Positions 1 to 10,147 of a stretch of DNA of 13,434 nucleotides are shown piece by piece. Numbering within the stretch: the stretch's first letter is position 1; every line of letters begins with the position of its first letter. The notes below the pieces were generated by a model. It saw nothing but the letters and a program-made list of their open reading frames with translations. It ran no database searches and was not told the origin of the DNA. The stretch is from positions 701,305-714,738 of the forward strand of contig KB445798.1 of the NCBI GenBank assembly GCA_000320605.2, in the 5' to 3' direction. Source of the DNA: Gelatoporia subvermispora B (Eukaryota; Basidiomycota; Agaricomycetes; Polyporales; Gelatoporiaceae). The position numbers were made by a program, and so were the translations under genes.

Positions 1-1
1 A

Positions 2-487
2 CACAGCGATGCAGTCCGATCGGTCGCATTCTCGCCCGATGGGACTCGCCTTGTCTCTGGATCATCCGACAACACAATTCGCATTTGGGATGTGACGCCG
101 GGAGACTCGTGGTTGTCATCACAAAGCGGACATGGCAGCACAATCTGGAGTGCAATCGCGAGCTCCATGAGATTCCCGGCGGCGCTGCGACTGTCGCTTT
201 CACTCGAGCCCGACTACACTGAGACGTCTCAGTCCTCTCCGACGTCGCAAGCAGGGCCCGAAGAACTGCCCAATCCATCGTATTTTCGCCTCGATTCGGG
301 ATGGATCAAGGGCCCGCGAAATGAGCTCATAATGTGGGCCCCAAAAGACTACTATCACGGTATGATGATGCCACGCACAAAGGTGCTGGTTGGACGGGAT
401 CGAGCGACATTGGACGTAAGCAGATTCGTTCACGGAGACAGATGGACGAAGTGTTATGCACCAAACATTACTTCCGACGATTCTTGA
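2..487 (+). CDS. C-terminal end of a WD40-repeat (NLR/NWD-like) protein, 5' partial
   Basis: The frame is open from base 2, so the gene begins upstream of the window; 161 codons are visible, ending at a TGA. Residues 1-31 form one WD40 blade: a GH-like start (HSDAV), the inner strand [17 protein letters not shown] and the closing [10 protein letters not shown]. After the blade come a low-complexity Ser/Pro/Glu linker (about residues 35-95) and a tail with GWIKGP, LIMWAP and [16 protein letters not shown] (about residues 100-152). From memory, this kind of tail follows the propeller of many basidiomycete NACHT-WD40 or related proteins, which are thought to act as STAND-type signalling or heterokaryon-recognition proteins. 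The N-terminal domain that would settle this is outside the window. No break is seen in the visible part, and the codons read normally. The WD40 call is secure; the NLR assignment is inference. Confidence 0.9.
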   Translation, partial: HSDAVRSVAFSPDGTRLVSGSSDNTIRIWDVTPGDSWLSSQSGHGSTIWSAIASSMRFPAALRLSLSLEPDYTETSQSSPTSQAGPEELPNPSYFRLDSGWIKGPRNELIMWAPKDYYHGMMMPRTKVLVGRDRATLDVSRFVHGDRWTKCYAPNITSDDS

Positions 488-697
488 TAACATCATTTCG
501 AGCTGAATTCCTACTTTCATCGCCCCCATTCTATTCCAGACACAGCCGCTTATATTACATACCGTCAGTGTGTTACATTCTATGTACCTTAGTATCGGAG
601 TGACTGTTATCGATGTATCTCTTAAATTCGAGTCTACCCCCAGTGTGACAATAGATCCATGGTCAGCAAGGTAGTCGGGCCTAGTATGTCGTAGCGC

Positions 698-1052
698 CTA
701 CTGCAGAGGCTGCAGAGCACTGGTCGTACTAAATGCCTGCGTAAGAGCAGCAGATTCACTGCTCGATCACGAGGGTCAGTCATGGCAATGCAAACAAACG
801 TGCCTTTACTTACATTCAGAGCTCCGTGGCGCATGCTCTTGCGCACATACAAAAGCGCCGGACGTGAAGGCAGTAACCTACGACCATTTGCAGGCGCATT
901 CAGGCGTGAAGGCCCATTGCAATAATCAAAGGTCTGTATCGAACTGATCTCAGAAGAGGTCAGGAAGAGGGGACACTTACAGACAATAGTACCGCGGCCA
1001 GTAGTCTAACCTCGACGAAGCTTGTAGTTCGGCTTCGCACGCATATAACTGT
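698..1052 (-). CDS. Candidate small spliced gene, unknown function, 5' end undefined
   Basis: No recognised family. On the minus strand a frame open from 1052 to 981 (24 codons, no Met) is followed by an intron-like segment 980-934 with a GTAAGT start, CTGAC at 963-959 and an ATACAG end. The next stretch, 933-814, is open for 40 codons and contains NGPSRLNAP and LLYVRKSMRHGALN. A second GTAAGT starts at 813. Ending that intron at 737 (TTACGCAG) keeps the frame open to a TAG at 700-698; ending it at the better-placed CAG at 759 (CTGAC at 779-775) gives an immediate TGA. The model would converge on the WD40 gene with about 210 bases between stops. GTAAGT is expected about three times per strand in a window this size by chance, so this could be coincidence. 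Confidence 0.22.
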
Positions 1053-1292
1053 TCAAATTGTCGCGTCGAATTGTATCCAACCCTCACAGTTTGCTCTGTA
1101 TACGCACCAATATATGGTTCTTTACGTCTGATCAATGCACTCGTACCGTGAACCTATATGCATCGGGACTCGCATTACTGCGGTTCCGGCTCTACAACTC
1201 CAAAGTCAGCCCTTTGAAAGTCGGGATAATGGGCCTGGACCACTCAGTGGCTTTCGTGTAGGTGAGCGGTACAGGGCCGGCTCACAGAATAG

Positions 1293-2178
1293 CTATATCG
1301 AGCATCTGTGAGAGGCGAGAACGTGGTTGTCAGAGTATACGTGCGGCGATCTGTGAATCTTTGCGGACCGGAGCGTGGGACGTGGTAAACTACGTAGATT
1401 TTCTAGACTATGTGCATTGTCGTACGAGTCGTCAGTGTCTACAGTGCATGATACACACCACAGCGCACAGTCCAGCACCTTAGTGAGACGAGTCAAGGGC
1501 ATCCGGAAGCGAATTCGCCGAGAGATTCGTTGTCGGTCTTGTAGCTTGCAAGCCGCCGATCGCGGAACATCTGAAATCATAGCCTCGAGCACCAGGGGAG
1601 AGAGCAAGTAGACAGACAAATTCCTTGGCATTCCAGAGCAGCAGGCTCGCAGTTGGGTAGGGCGAGCCACCAAGGCGAGATCGGAAGACACGATCGCCAG
1701 ACAGGCGCGCAAACGAGCTCTTGTCTCCGTGTCCACCTCTCGCGCGACCGCGGCCTCTCTATCGACCGTGATCGAGGTCTTTGCTCCCATGACATCAACG
1801 ATTCACCCTCATCTTTTCCTTTATCCATTCCAAGGCCTCCGTTATGCCGCTTTCTGTGTAATCGTCCCGATAGAAGCAAGCCCGCAAGACACGGAAGTGC
1901 GGGGAAGTACTCGTCAACGTGCCCTCAAGCCAGTGAGTATAGGGAGGATGGTCGGGATGGGATGAGATGGTGTTCCTATAGGTACGCAATGCCATAGTCC
2001 ACGCCCTTTCCCTGTGATGCCAAGAGTATCCCGAGGTTGTCGCGTGGGCATTGTAGTCCCCCGGATGCGTTGAAGCTGAGGCGAGCGGACTTGCGCGCAT
2101 GCCTACAGACTGCCCAGCACATTTATAATAATTGGCAAGCATCCTCCTGTCACTCATACTGCGATCACTCTCTGACAC
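1293..2178 (-). pseudogene. Minus-strand gene relic with one frame change, unknown family
   Basis: Two long frames abut on the minus strand: 2178-1795 (127 codons, first ATG at 2157) and 1790-1293 (165 codons). The first ends in a TGA at 1797-1795, just where the second becomes usable, so a single +1 change near 1800 would join about 290 codons. I do not recognise the protein. Visible features are WTMALRTYRNTISSHPDHP and GITEALEWIKEKMRVNR in the first part and a charged, helix-like VDREAAVAREVDTETRARLR in the second. The middle of this segment recurs in diverged form near 4910-5340 and 8965-9170, with similar minus-strand peptides (RALRTYSRPI; VDREAVV; SVAREAEERS), which supports a coding origin. 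No membrane segment or catalytic motif is evident. It could instead be part of a decayed transposable element. Confidence 0.4.
1590..2000 (-). repeat. Diverged dispersed repeat, copy A
   Basis: This segment aligns by eye with copies B (4910-5340) and C (8965-9170). Shared anchors on the plus strand are a cctctcgcgcgac block, a gatcgacc block, tgacatca near 1791, gcgcaaacga near 1707 (also in C) and ctataggtacgcaatgc near 1976 (ctataggtgcgtaatgc in B). Many substitutions and small indels separate the copies, so the duplication is old. It lies inside the minus-strand relic at 1293-2178. No terminal inverted repeats or target-site duplications were found at its edges. Confidence 0.55.
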
Positions 2179-2933
2179 TTTACACAGAGCCGCTTGGTCC
2201 CAAAGTCATACGCACAGCACTTCAATACAATCTCGACTGGCGTCGCACAATGTCCTGATCTCCCGTATTTTTCTAGTGTCTGTTAGGCTCGACGAGGAAT
2301 GTGACTATGGCGGGATCGTGGAGACAATTGGAGTTTTGACAGATCATTCCTGTGAGCATAGTCTGGACACATGCACTGGTACGCATTTAATTCAACATGA
2401 ACTGTACGGTACCCACAGGTGTTTCTCCTGTCCGTCAATGTGCGCCCGACGTGTCTCATGCGCATACACGCACAGATTATACAGACCGTACCAGCGGTAA
2501 ACTTCTCCAGGTCTGCCCAATATCCTCGATATTGTGCCGATGATCGCTGAGTTCTTCAGACACCAGTGGCACCAAGCTCCTGCTTCACCATCATGTGTTG
2601 CCCTCTAGGAGCTCTGTGATGTCAATTTGGAGAATGACCGGGTCTGCGCTTGGGCCGGTCTGCGAGCATTTGCAGGCAAGTACGCTGGAGGCGTCCACTC
2701 TCTCGCTGACCATGGTATACTGACGTCAATCCATAATTACGATCTTAGATATTACAGTGCTACGCTCATCAAATTTGACCCAGGCGTGGCAAGGCCTTTG
2801 GAATCATGTCTCCCTGTGTCTGAAGACGTACAGCGCTAGACTTCGGAAAGAACCTCGGAACCAATTCCACTCCGCTCGCCATCCCCTCTGCTACGTTGAT
2901 CGGGAAGAATCAGGCTTGAGATACTGGAAATGA
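2179..2933. other. No recognisable gene; one plus-strand frame with two stops
   Basis: A plus-strand frame runs from 2132 to 2839 (236 codons) with only two internal stops, a TAA at 2498-2500 and a TAG at 2606-2608. A possible intron at 2497-2559 (GTAAAC start, TTCTTCAG end, 63 bases) would remove the first stop in frame; the second remains. The translated product includes CDYGGIVETIGVL and WAGLRAFAGKYAGGVHSLAD but matches no family I know. With many frames available, two stops in 236 codons is only mildly unexpected, so this is left as non-coding or decayed. Confidence 0.3.
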
Positions 2934-3233
2934 TTAGCCTGGTATGTGCAATTGCGACTCGCTCCAGATGGTTTCTGACATTGGAACTTGGTATTTTTCT
3001 ACAAGATTCCGCAAACCTATGCCGGTGTCGACGCTCCACTCGGAAAGAACGGCGTAATCTCGTACAGGAATAGTACAGTGAGCACTGATAACACGCGATA
3101 GTATTGCTTAGTACTTCGTGGCAAGAATTCCTTCGAGATATGCACATCTCGTGCTCATTCATACTTACAGAGCCCATCTATAGCCAACAAAATGCCTACA
3201 AATCCTCACGCCACTGACATCTACAGTGGACAT
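2934..3233 (-). CDS. Candidate two-exon small protein (71 aa), unknown function
   Basis: An ATG at 3233 opens 21 codons plus two bases, then a GTAAGT at 3168 starts an 84-base intron-like segment ending TTATCAG at 3085, with a tactaag near the expected branch position. The spliced frame then stays open for another 49 codons to a TAA at 2936-2934. Visible wording includes GVRICRHFVGYRWAL in exon 1 and DTGIGLRNLVEKYQVPMSE in exon 2. I recognise no domain; there is no signal peptide, and the short hydrophobic stretches do not make a clear membrane helix. An in-frame TGA lies upstream of the ATG, so this start would be the true one. Fifty open codons after a chosen splice site is not rare, so the model is speculative. 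Confidence 0.2.
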
Positions 3234-4909
3234 TTCTCTACCCAAGACTCAGATGCTCGTCCGAAGATTGCCGTGGTTAGCTATCGGTGTAAGCTCATGT
3301 TGGCATCCGAACACTGACGTCCACTCGTTTACTTTCCCCAAGATGTGTGGCGACAATCGTAATGTCCATGACTAAGCAAGACCCGTCCACTCGGAGATGT
3401 ATCTGAGCATTCAGTGAGGGAAATATACAGATGCCCCTCAGCAGTCGCTCAGAGAGTCGCACAAGGGCGCCAAGGTACAGTCGCAATCACTGCTCTCGTA
3501 AGGGCCATCGCGGACGTCGCGTTGCTTCCCTTCGGGTTGTAGTACATGCCCAGCCCCCAAAGGCTGCAAATGAGGTAGTTCGAGGCCTCACAGAATCGTT
3601 TGTTTCTACATGGTATGCGTTGATCAAATATCCCACGACGTATGTCAGCTACATCGTATTCTGGAGTCTGTGCGTACCATACCGCTTGCTGTGTACCATG
3701 AGCATATGTCTTTACTCCCGAGGCGGGATACCTTGCGAATGTGTCGTGCGAATGTGCCAATCAGCCAGGAAAGCCGAGTACATATGCGCGATACAAAACA
3801 TGAGGTAACCGAAAACAACGTGCAATTGGCAACCCCATGGCGCACGACAGGCTCAGAGAACATAAGAATTGAATCGAATACACTTGTACACTTGCGACAT
3901 TCATCAGCGCCTTACAGGCGCAGACGTTGCGCTGCCTCAACAGTAGACTTGAAGTATCATCTATGAGCTTCCTGTACGTGCCCAGGGACGGATACAAGAT
4001 ATGTGGCGATCAGAAATTTGCATTCGGATGTAGCGAAAACGATGGACTTGCCCGTGATGCCCTAAGGATGACAATTGCTAGCATGGGGTAACAGGCTGGT
4101 GAGCACACATTGCAATTCCCGCCAAAAGGACATGATCGTTGTGCGGGGCATCATAGGAGACCTGTACACAACGAAGTTTATATCCAGTCGACGTACATAT
4201 ACTGGGACCCTCACGATCGCTTGAGGTGCAGATTCGTGATGTTTAGCATGGTAGTTTGTCTTTACAGGCTTCATGGCTTGAAAAGAATAGATCAGCGTCC
4301 AAAATGCGGATGGTAACGCCTCACATAGCCTCAGTGGTATGTTACAGCAGACCACGGGCCCTTGGTACTGGCGGCATAGAAGACCACTTTCGTGGAGCTC
4401 ATACCTCCATGTATGCCGGGTCTCAAAGTACGCCCTCTGACCCTGGTCAGCGTTCAGGACACAGTGGAAAAACCAAGTCGCAGCCTCCTTTGTTTGACTC
4501 TCGAATAAGTACCAAAGGTCTCTGGTGTGAGCGTAACCTTCAGAAGAACGTGAGAATCAACAGATGGAATGCCTACGTGTTTCTCCTGAGCTCAGCGCAT
4601 CATCGATAGCCTCATGTCTTGTCATAGGCAAGCGTCTGTATGTTTGCGCGGTGACTCGTCAGTTGTAGCCCCGTCAAGCATGCTTGTCTAAGCAGACAAA
4701 TACAACATACCAACCACTCCAGGATCCAATTGTAGCGGCTTATTATGAGCACTGCGTGCAAGCTGGGGTGTCAGCACATTCGAATCCAGGTATTTTACAC
4801 AACTGAGAGCAACATACAGAAGGTCAAATGTGGAGCACAATGTAGTAGTAGGAGGGACGCGCATAGCGTCCTGTGAGATACTGTCGGCATATCACGACTC
4901 CGAAAGATA
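3234..4909. other. Long stretch without a recognisable gene
   Basis: Only short overlapping frames occur here on both strands. The two longest on the plus strand are 3431-3808 (125 codons) and 4256-4609 (117 codons). The second contains ASWLEKNRSASKMRM followed by a Ser/Pro/Gly-rich SMYAGSQSTPSDPGQRSG, and its 3' end passes into a GTGAGA at about 4550, so it could be an exon. Several 3'-splice-like ctttacag/gttacag sequences occur near 4270 and 4345. No domain is recognisable, and nothing stands above what a 50% GC sequence would give. Confidence 0.3.
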
Positions 4910-5340
4910 CCAGAAGATAGAGAGCTGGGATGTAAGCTCAGAACAGGCCGGGACGAAGTCCTATCCCCCCAGAGACAGTATAGCGAAGACCTGAGAGAAC
5001 CGAAATAGACGGACGATACGAGCGCTCAGAATACGCACGATTGATAGGGACCCGCGCACGCGGTTGCGACCTCTCCTCTGCCTCTCGCGCGACGGAACCC
5101 TCCATCGACACGGCCTCTCTGCGTGTATGACATCACCCCCGACGTTTTCGTCTTAGCGGCGCCATCTTACTCACTCGGGCTCCTGCCTGCGCCATTGCTC
5201 TGATCAGAGGTGATCTTGCTAGACAGTAGCTACTGCGAGCTCATCAGCACATCGTCAAGCCTGGGAGGACGAACAAATCGGTGTCGATATGACCAAATGG
5301 GTCTGCTATAGGTGCGTAATGCTCTACTATATAACCGTCT
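4910..5340 (-). repeat. Diverged dispersed repeat, copy B
   Basis: This copy aligns with copy A across the cctctgcctctcgcgcgac block near 5080, tgacatca near 5127 and ctataggtgcgtaatgc near 5305. On the minus strand it keeps peptides related to copy A: RALRTYSRPI (copy A MALRTYRNTI) within a 63-codon frame at 5421-5230, and a REAV...SVAREAEERS stretch (copy A VDREAAVAREVDTE). The stops and frame changes differ from those of copy A, as expected if both decayed independently after duplication. The element has no visible ends. Confidence 0.5.
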
Positions 5341-6120
5341 CCCTATCTTGTTGACGACATCCCAATGACAGCTCATAACACCATGTTTTCGCCCATATGA
5401 CACGTCTCGAGACATAGCCAAGCGCAGATATGTACGCTAATAGATTGTCTGGCATGATTCCGGTGCTTGTGAGTACACGTATCCCATGCCCGCTCTGCAA
5501 TCGCGGTGATACTACCTCACAGGCACTTGGTCCAGATGTCCAACGTACGTTGCCCCGCTCTGATGTAGCTAAGTTGATCGATGACAACTTGATCTCTGTC
5601 AGACGGGTTGAGAGCTAGCCTTGATATCTGCGATGTGCTGCCAGGCTATTTGCAAGCGGTCCTCTCTGTCGATCCAGTGTCGTGCTGCGTTCCAATTAGG
5701 CCGCGTACAATCGCCTACTCTAGAGACCACTTTGGCGAGAGTAACCCTGAGTACACCTATGCCCTTTGCTGGTATCATGATAATCACTGATGCCGTCGGA
5801 ATTTAGGGGAACTGAACACCTTCAACACTTTCTGTCGTTTAAACCCGCTCATCGAGGCTCAGTGTCCGCTGCACTTGTCCCAACGTGCGCGAATCCAGGC
5901 CTGGAGATTACCCGTTTGGTGCGGGTATATTTAGCAAAGTCCTGCAGGCGCTGTGGTACGAGCTCCCCTCTCCTGATAGAGGACTTCGTGACGGAGTCCA
6001 GGGCATTCAAAACTACAATTATAATAATTGATGCATATCGTGCTATACGTACATTGAAGCTGCTCAGATTATTACGGCGTGGATTTTACCTCACATGCTG
6101 AGCCGACATTTGTGGGACAG
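5341..6120. other. Stretch without a recognisable gene
   Basis: Overlapping frames of 60-103 codons are present on both strands, the longest being 5790-6101 on the plus strand. It ends in a basic, hydrophobic AIRTLKLLRLLRRGFYLTC and resembles nothing I recognise. Small A+T-rich words (acaattataataattg near 6015) interrupt otherwise mixed sequence. No promoter, terminator or RNA gene can be supported. Confidence 0.3.
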
Positions 6121-6240
6121 CAGTATCACACGGGCACTGGCGGTACTTGGCACCGCATAACAAAATATATTTGATTGTACACAAGCCACAAATCATGCTC
6201 CGGAGGACGGCGAGAGAATAGTGAACGGTCGCGTCAGGAG
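6121..6240 (-). repeat. Diverged repeat pair, copy D1
   Basis: This segment aligns with 7505-7620, about 1.38 kb away in the same orientation. The shared plus-strand frame is cagtntcannncgngcactggnggtncttn, then aaaatatattt, then gaacggtcgcg. In the first 36 aligned bases I count nine differences, six of them transitions. On the minus strand both copies translate in the same frame to GLCxxKYILxxGxKxxQCxxDT. This suggests that the duplicated unit was once coding on the minus strand. No known family is recognised. Confidence 0.7.
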
Positions 6241-7504
6241 CGGAAGCAAATCCGACTACACTCAGGCACTCAGTATCTCTCTTTATCACACAAACCCGGG
6301 ACAGCCGCTACACCGGGACTAACTATCGCGAACGATGGACAAGAGAGATAAGCAGGTCAGTCCATAGCTTCTGTGCGTATGTCAATAAGAGAGGACGTAC
6401 CTAACGCGGAAACATCTCGTGGGGGCCAGAAAGAGACGTCCTCTCTGAACGTCGTGCACGTCTGGATCGCGGCATAGCACCGGGGTATAGAGCGAGATGT
6501 CGCCAAAAGTACCAGAGGGCTACGAATCACATGGGCGTATCTATTGGCCGCTTATCACCGGGTTCTGCCAATCCAGACTACAGAATATTCAAGCGTCAGT
6601 GGATGGATGAAACAGGTCGACACACGTAGATGTACCCTGACTGGTTAGCTATTGTGCAAATGCCCATCATTTTGCTGTACAGCCGCTTACAGTGCGGACA
6701 AGCCATAGGGCAGAAGAGAGGGCACCAGGGAGCGCCCCCTCGTCCTCTCGTTGTCTTAGGCAGAAAATGCGCGAGTGGATCCGGAAGCGCCCATCCGGCT
6801 CCTCCCGATGGTTGCGCACGATCGGATCTCGTGCAGACGCCCGATGAGCAACATTACCGTGACGCTTCCAACTCCTTCGCGTCCACCTGTTTCAAGTCTC
6901 TTCAGTTTTGAGTCTCTTCGGATGGACGAGTTCATCGCCAAGTGTTCCATCCCTGCACATTTCTTCCTGATGCGCATCACAGCTACGAGGAGCTATCTCT
7001 TTCCCTCTCTGGCTCTCCCGACTTTTGACTCCTGCTACCGTCTCTATCTAGTGTCTGCTGAGGTGTCCTGGATCCGATTTTGCCTAGTGCGTTCAAAGAC
7101 ACATGAATGTGCGTTTCAGATCATTACAGAACATAATATGACCTCCTTTTGGGTCAGCCTGTGCGTAACGTGTCGCATTCACCCGACGTATATGTGAGGT
7201 CATACGGTTCTGTCAATTTGCCTAGCTGATTTGTCTTGTTGTAGTCTGCCAACCGAGCGTCAAGGTACGATCCGATTATTTCAAAGTAGGGAAATTCAAG
7301 CCTACGATGTCGAGCCTGGAGTAGGAACCTCTCGCAAGGTCATGCGCCGTCTGCTACGACTTCGTCTTCCACAATGCATTCGCTCATGATGGAATTCAGG
7401 CGATCCAGTTACACAATTCCTCCAATCGATATGTATAGCAGATCTACAAAGGCTGGCGTGGCGCAGAATTCTAGCTGACACGCCCATCCGACGTCTGTGG
7501 TTAT
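6241..7504. other. Stretch without a recognisable gene; one 140-codon plus-strand frame
   Basis: The only notable frame is 6775-7197 on the plus strand, 140 codons with a Pro/Ser-rich start (TLPTPSRPPVSSLFSFESL) and hydrophobic patches (RSYLFPSLALPTF). The antisense strand over its first part is also open (6980-6756), which argues for composition rather than a gene. A short direct repeat agtctcttc occurs at 6895 and 6911. A weak similarity exists between about 6330-6370 and 7770-7800, possibly extending the D repeat unit. Confidence 0.3.
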
Positions 7505-7620
7505 CAGTGTCATGCGAGCACTGGTGGTGCTTCTCCCCGCCGAATAAAATATATTTCATTACACACAAACCATAGAGGATGTCTCGATGGACAACGGGGC
7601 CACTGAACGGTCGCGCCACC
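7505..7620 (-). repeat. Diverged repeat pair, copy D2
   Basis: Partner of 6121-6240. In this copy the minus-strand frame is longer: 7619-7302, 105 codons, beginning with a basic PFSGPVVHRDILYGLC stretch that covers the shared peptide. Substitutions between the copies within the shared peptide are mostly single-residue changes of a kind that keeps the frame (I/M, L/F, T/V, Y/H). That is more consistent with a coding ancestor than with random sequence. The product is unknown, and the Cys and His content (QCSHDTDNH) does not match a zinc-finger pattern that I can name. Confidence 0.65.
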
Positions 7621-8964
7621 GAGGACTATTCCATGTCCGATCCTGCGCATATTCAGTTGCCACGCATCATCTTCCTCCGTCAGAGAATCGGATGGCCGCC
7701 GATTACGGTTCGACAGTGCAGGAGGAACACTAAAAGTTATGGAGTAATTAGTCTGGGGATCGCCGCATAGTAGCAACAAGAGATAACGTACGGAAGCCGA
7801 ATCATTCATGGCATGATGAAGAAGCGATGCAATTCTGAGGTTGTACACTTTATACCTCGGCCTGGGACCCGCGATCGTGCGTCCCACGCGTAGGAATGCT
7901 GAGCGTGTCGCAGCGTGAAATTACCAGAGAATCATGGAGGACATATCTATGTGTACAGGCCGCCTGTCGGCGGGCTTTGCCAACACTAGCCTACAAAGCA
8001 GCTGAGCGTGAGTGGACATATGCAGCGAGCTGGCACATACCACGGATGGCCCTCACCTGGTTGTTATTGTACGAATACCTATGCTGCAGGTGAACCATGT
8101 ATCCTTCCGTAGTATGACCAGTGGGAAAACGCGCATATTGATGAAAGATCTAAAGAACTCACATCGAACAGCCTGCTGGCAGGATACCGTGTGTCTTGCG
8201 TATAAAACCTTTTGAACTGGAGACGCATCTCGGCCCAATAGCCGATGTTCACGTTGCGCCCTATGGGACGTTGTCGTCTGCAGCCCGGGGTATATGCAGA
8301 TTAGCGATCGAGATACCTAACATAAGAAGAAAGAAACACTCTGCACACAATTGTTGAAGCAGAAGGGGACCGCGCGCCTGAGACCAAACGAGTGAATGGC
8401 GGTTGTAGCCTCTCTCCAACGCACGCACAGCCGGATCCATTTGTCAGCAGGCTGAGAATTTGAGGGATTCATCTCGAAGACGCTCGGGATACACGCCAGC
8501 TTGTGCAGACGAGGGCTGCCGTGGCCGGTGGCATGTTCTTGGTTGCCCGTAACATCGTGCTATAGTGACCAATAGCATGGGTATGTTCTGATTAATGTCG
8601 GGTTCGGTAATTCCAAAACATACTGCACACTCACCAAGCCCTAGCTTCAACGGATGACCCAACAAAGTAGATGAGACAGGATGGCGTATGCCGCATGCGT
8701 ATCGATGGTTGGATTTGCAGCCCCTCGATTCTCAGCCCCCGTGGAACCCAACACATGACCTTGTTCATCGGAGGGCGGGGCTCCGGCTCGAAATGCGTTC
8801 GCTGTAGGTAACTGCTGATAACATTCAGGTGTACCCTCATGCATCGACAGATGCGGCTTACCGAAGTAACACTCAACGCTTCGATCCTTGGCATACTTGC
8901 GAAGTGATGTGGAAATGGCAAGACTGCATCAGCACGGAGTGCGCAACATTACGATATGATGGAG
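7621..8964. other. Long stretch without a recognisable gene
   Basis: Frames of 60-125 codons overlap on both strands. On the minus strand, frames at 8921-8631 and 8844-8647 overlap each other, and a GTGAGT near 8636 is followed by a third frame (8665-8444), so a decayed intron-containing gene is possible. No motif is identifiable. I see no tRNA, promoter or terminator signal here. Confidence 0.3.
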
Positions 8965-9170
8965 AAGCCAGGCAGCAGGTAGGTGGCAATAAAAACAGAC
9001 TCAAAGAGGGCCCCGAGCGTCGAGCGATCCAAGAGAGCGCTAAGACAGACGCGATCGTCCGCAGAAGCGCGCAAACGATCGCGACCTTTGACGCCACCTG
9101 CACGACTGCCTCTCGATCGACCAGTGTGGTCTCCCTTTTCTTTTTCCAGCATGACATCACACGCTGCGAC
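8965..9170 (-). repeat. Diverged dispersed repeat, copy C
   Basis: This copy aligns best with copy A: cgatcgtccgcagaagcgcgcaaacga here against cgatcgccagacaggcgcgcaaacga there, followed by the gcctctcgatcgacc and tgacatca anchors. On the minus strand it gives KGDESQRVMS and TTLVDREAVVQ (copy A KDEGESLMS and TVDREAAVA). Homology appears to stop near 9170, so this copy is shorter than A and B. It sits directly upstream of the GC-rich zinc-finger relic, on the opposite strand. Confidence 0.5.
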
Positions 9171-10147
9171 TCGTCCCCTTTGATCCTGGCGACACCAAGA
9201 CCCGGCGAGTGCTGGCCGCGCGATCTACCTGACGGAAGCAACAGTCACGTAGGGCGTCCTCTCAGACACCCACACAAGCCTCCCCATCGCAAACGCAACT
9301 ACCTCGGACGGAACCGGCCCCTTCCCCCTTGCTCTTCGCACTCGCACCAGCCACAGCCAACAGCACAGCGTGCAGGGAAGATTGACGAGGCGGCGGTGAT
9401 GACGGCGTCTTGTCACTGCGTGGATCCGCCCAGTGCCCCAGTGCGGGCCCGCCCCGCACGCCACAGGCCGACGCAGGCACCCCCAGTCTCCTCGCGCTGT
9501 ACATCCTCCGGTGGTGTGCGCGCATCCGAGCACCATTGCGCAAACCCGCCTGCGCCCGTGCCATCGAACTACTCGGGCCCCGCCAGCCTGCGCAGCGGTA
9601 GCGGCAGCGTCAGTGCCACCTCCGCAGGCAAGCCGCACAGCGCGATGAAGCACCGCAGGATGTCGAGCGCGAGCTAGGGTACACCGCCTGCTCAGCGATG
9701 CGCGCATGGCTGCGACCTGTCGTTTGTGCGTACCCATTTACCCGCTTCCTGTAATGATTCCTTGACGATGTTTGTATGCGCTAAGCATACGGCGATACAG
9801 ACCGCCACAGAGAGACACTCCGCTCGCTCGCGCAGCTCCCACTGTCCGCCTCGCCATCGTTCACCTCCGTGTGTTTCACGTCCGCCTCGGGCATCAACAA
9901 GGACGCATCCCTGCCTCGCGGTCTATCCCCATCGGCAGCGCACACGCACAAGCCCCCGCGCTGGTGGTGAAGCTCGGCGCGCGCGACGAGGAATTGGATC
10001 TCGTGGACGTATTCCAGGGTGCGCCCCTGCCGGAAGTGGGCACAGCGGCAGCCCAAGACGGAGATTAACAGCGCAGGCATCGGCGTGACGTCCATGAGCG
10101 GGGACGAGAAGAGAAGCACCATATTCAAGTGCGAGAGCCGCTCCAGG

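Noticed and set aside
1933..1981. Intron-like segment on the plus strand (GTGAGTATAGGG to CCTATAG) in repeat copy A
   Set aside because: It has no branch-site-like sequence and no open flanking frames, the donor is not kept in copy B, and the coding-like signal is on the other strand.
4715..4795. tRNA-like B-box (ttcgaatcc) near 4780
   Set aside because: There is no matching A-box at the right distance, and no acceptor stem could be paired.
4855..4871. Hairpin ggacgc-gcata-gcgtcc
   Set aside because: Six-base arms are expected by chance in a window of this length, and no T-run or gene end is nearby.
8829..9677. 282-codon plus-strand open frame, the longest in the window, as a single gene
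   Set aside because: Its first third is antisense to repeat copy C and the rest is low-complexity Pro/Ser/Ala/Arg in the GC-rich island. Only the last part (SLRSGSGS...MSSAS) fits the zinc-finger relic. It is a composite, not one gene.
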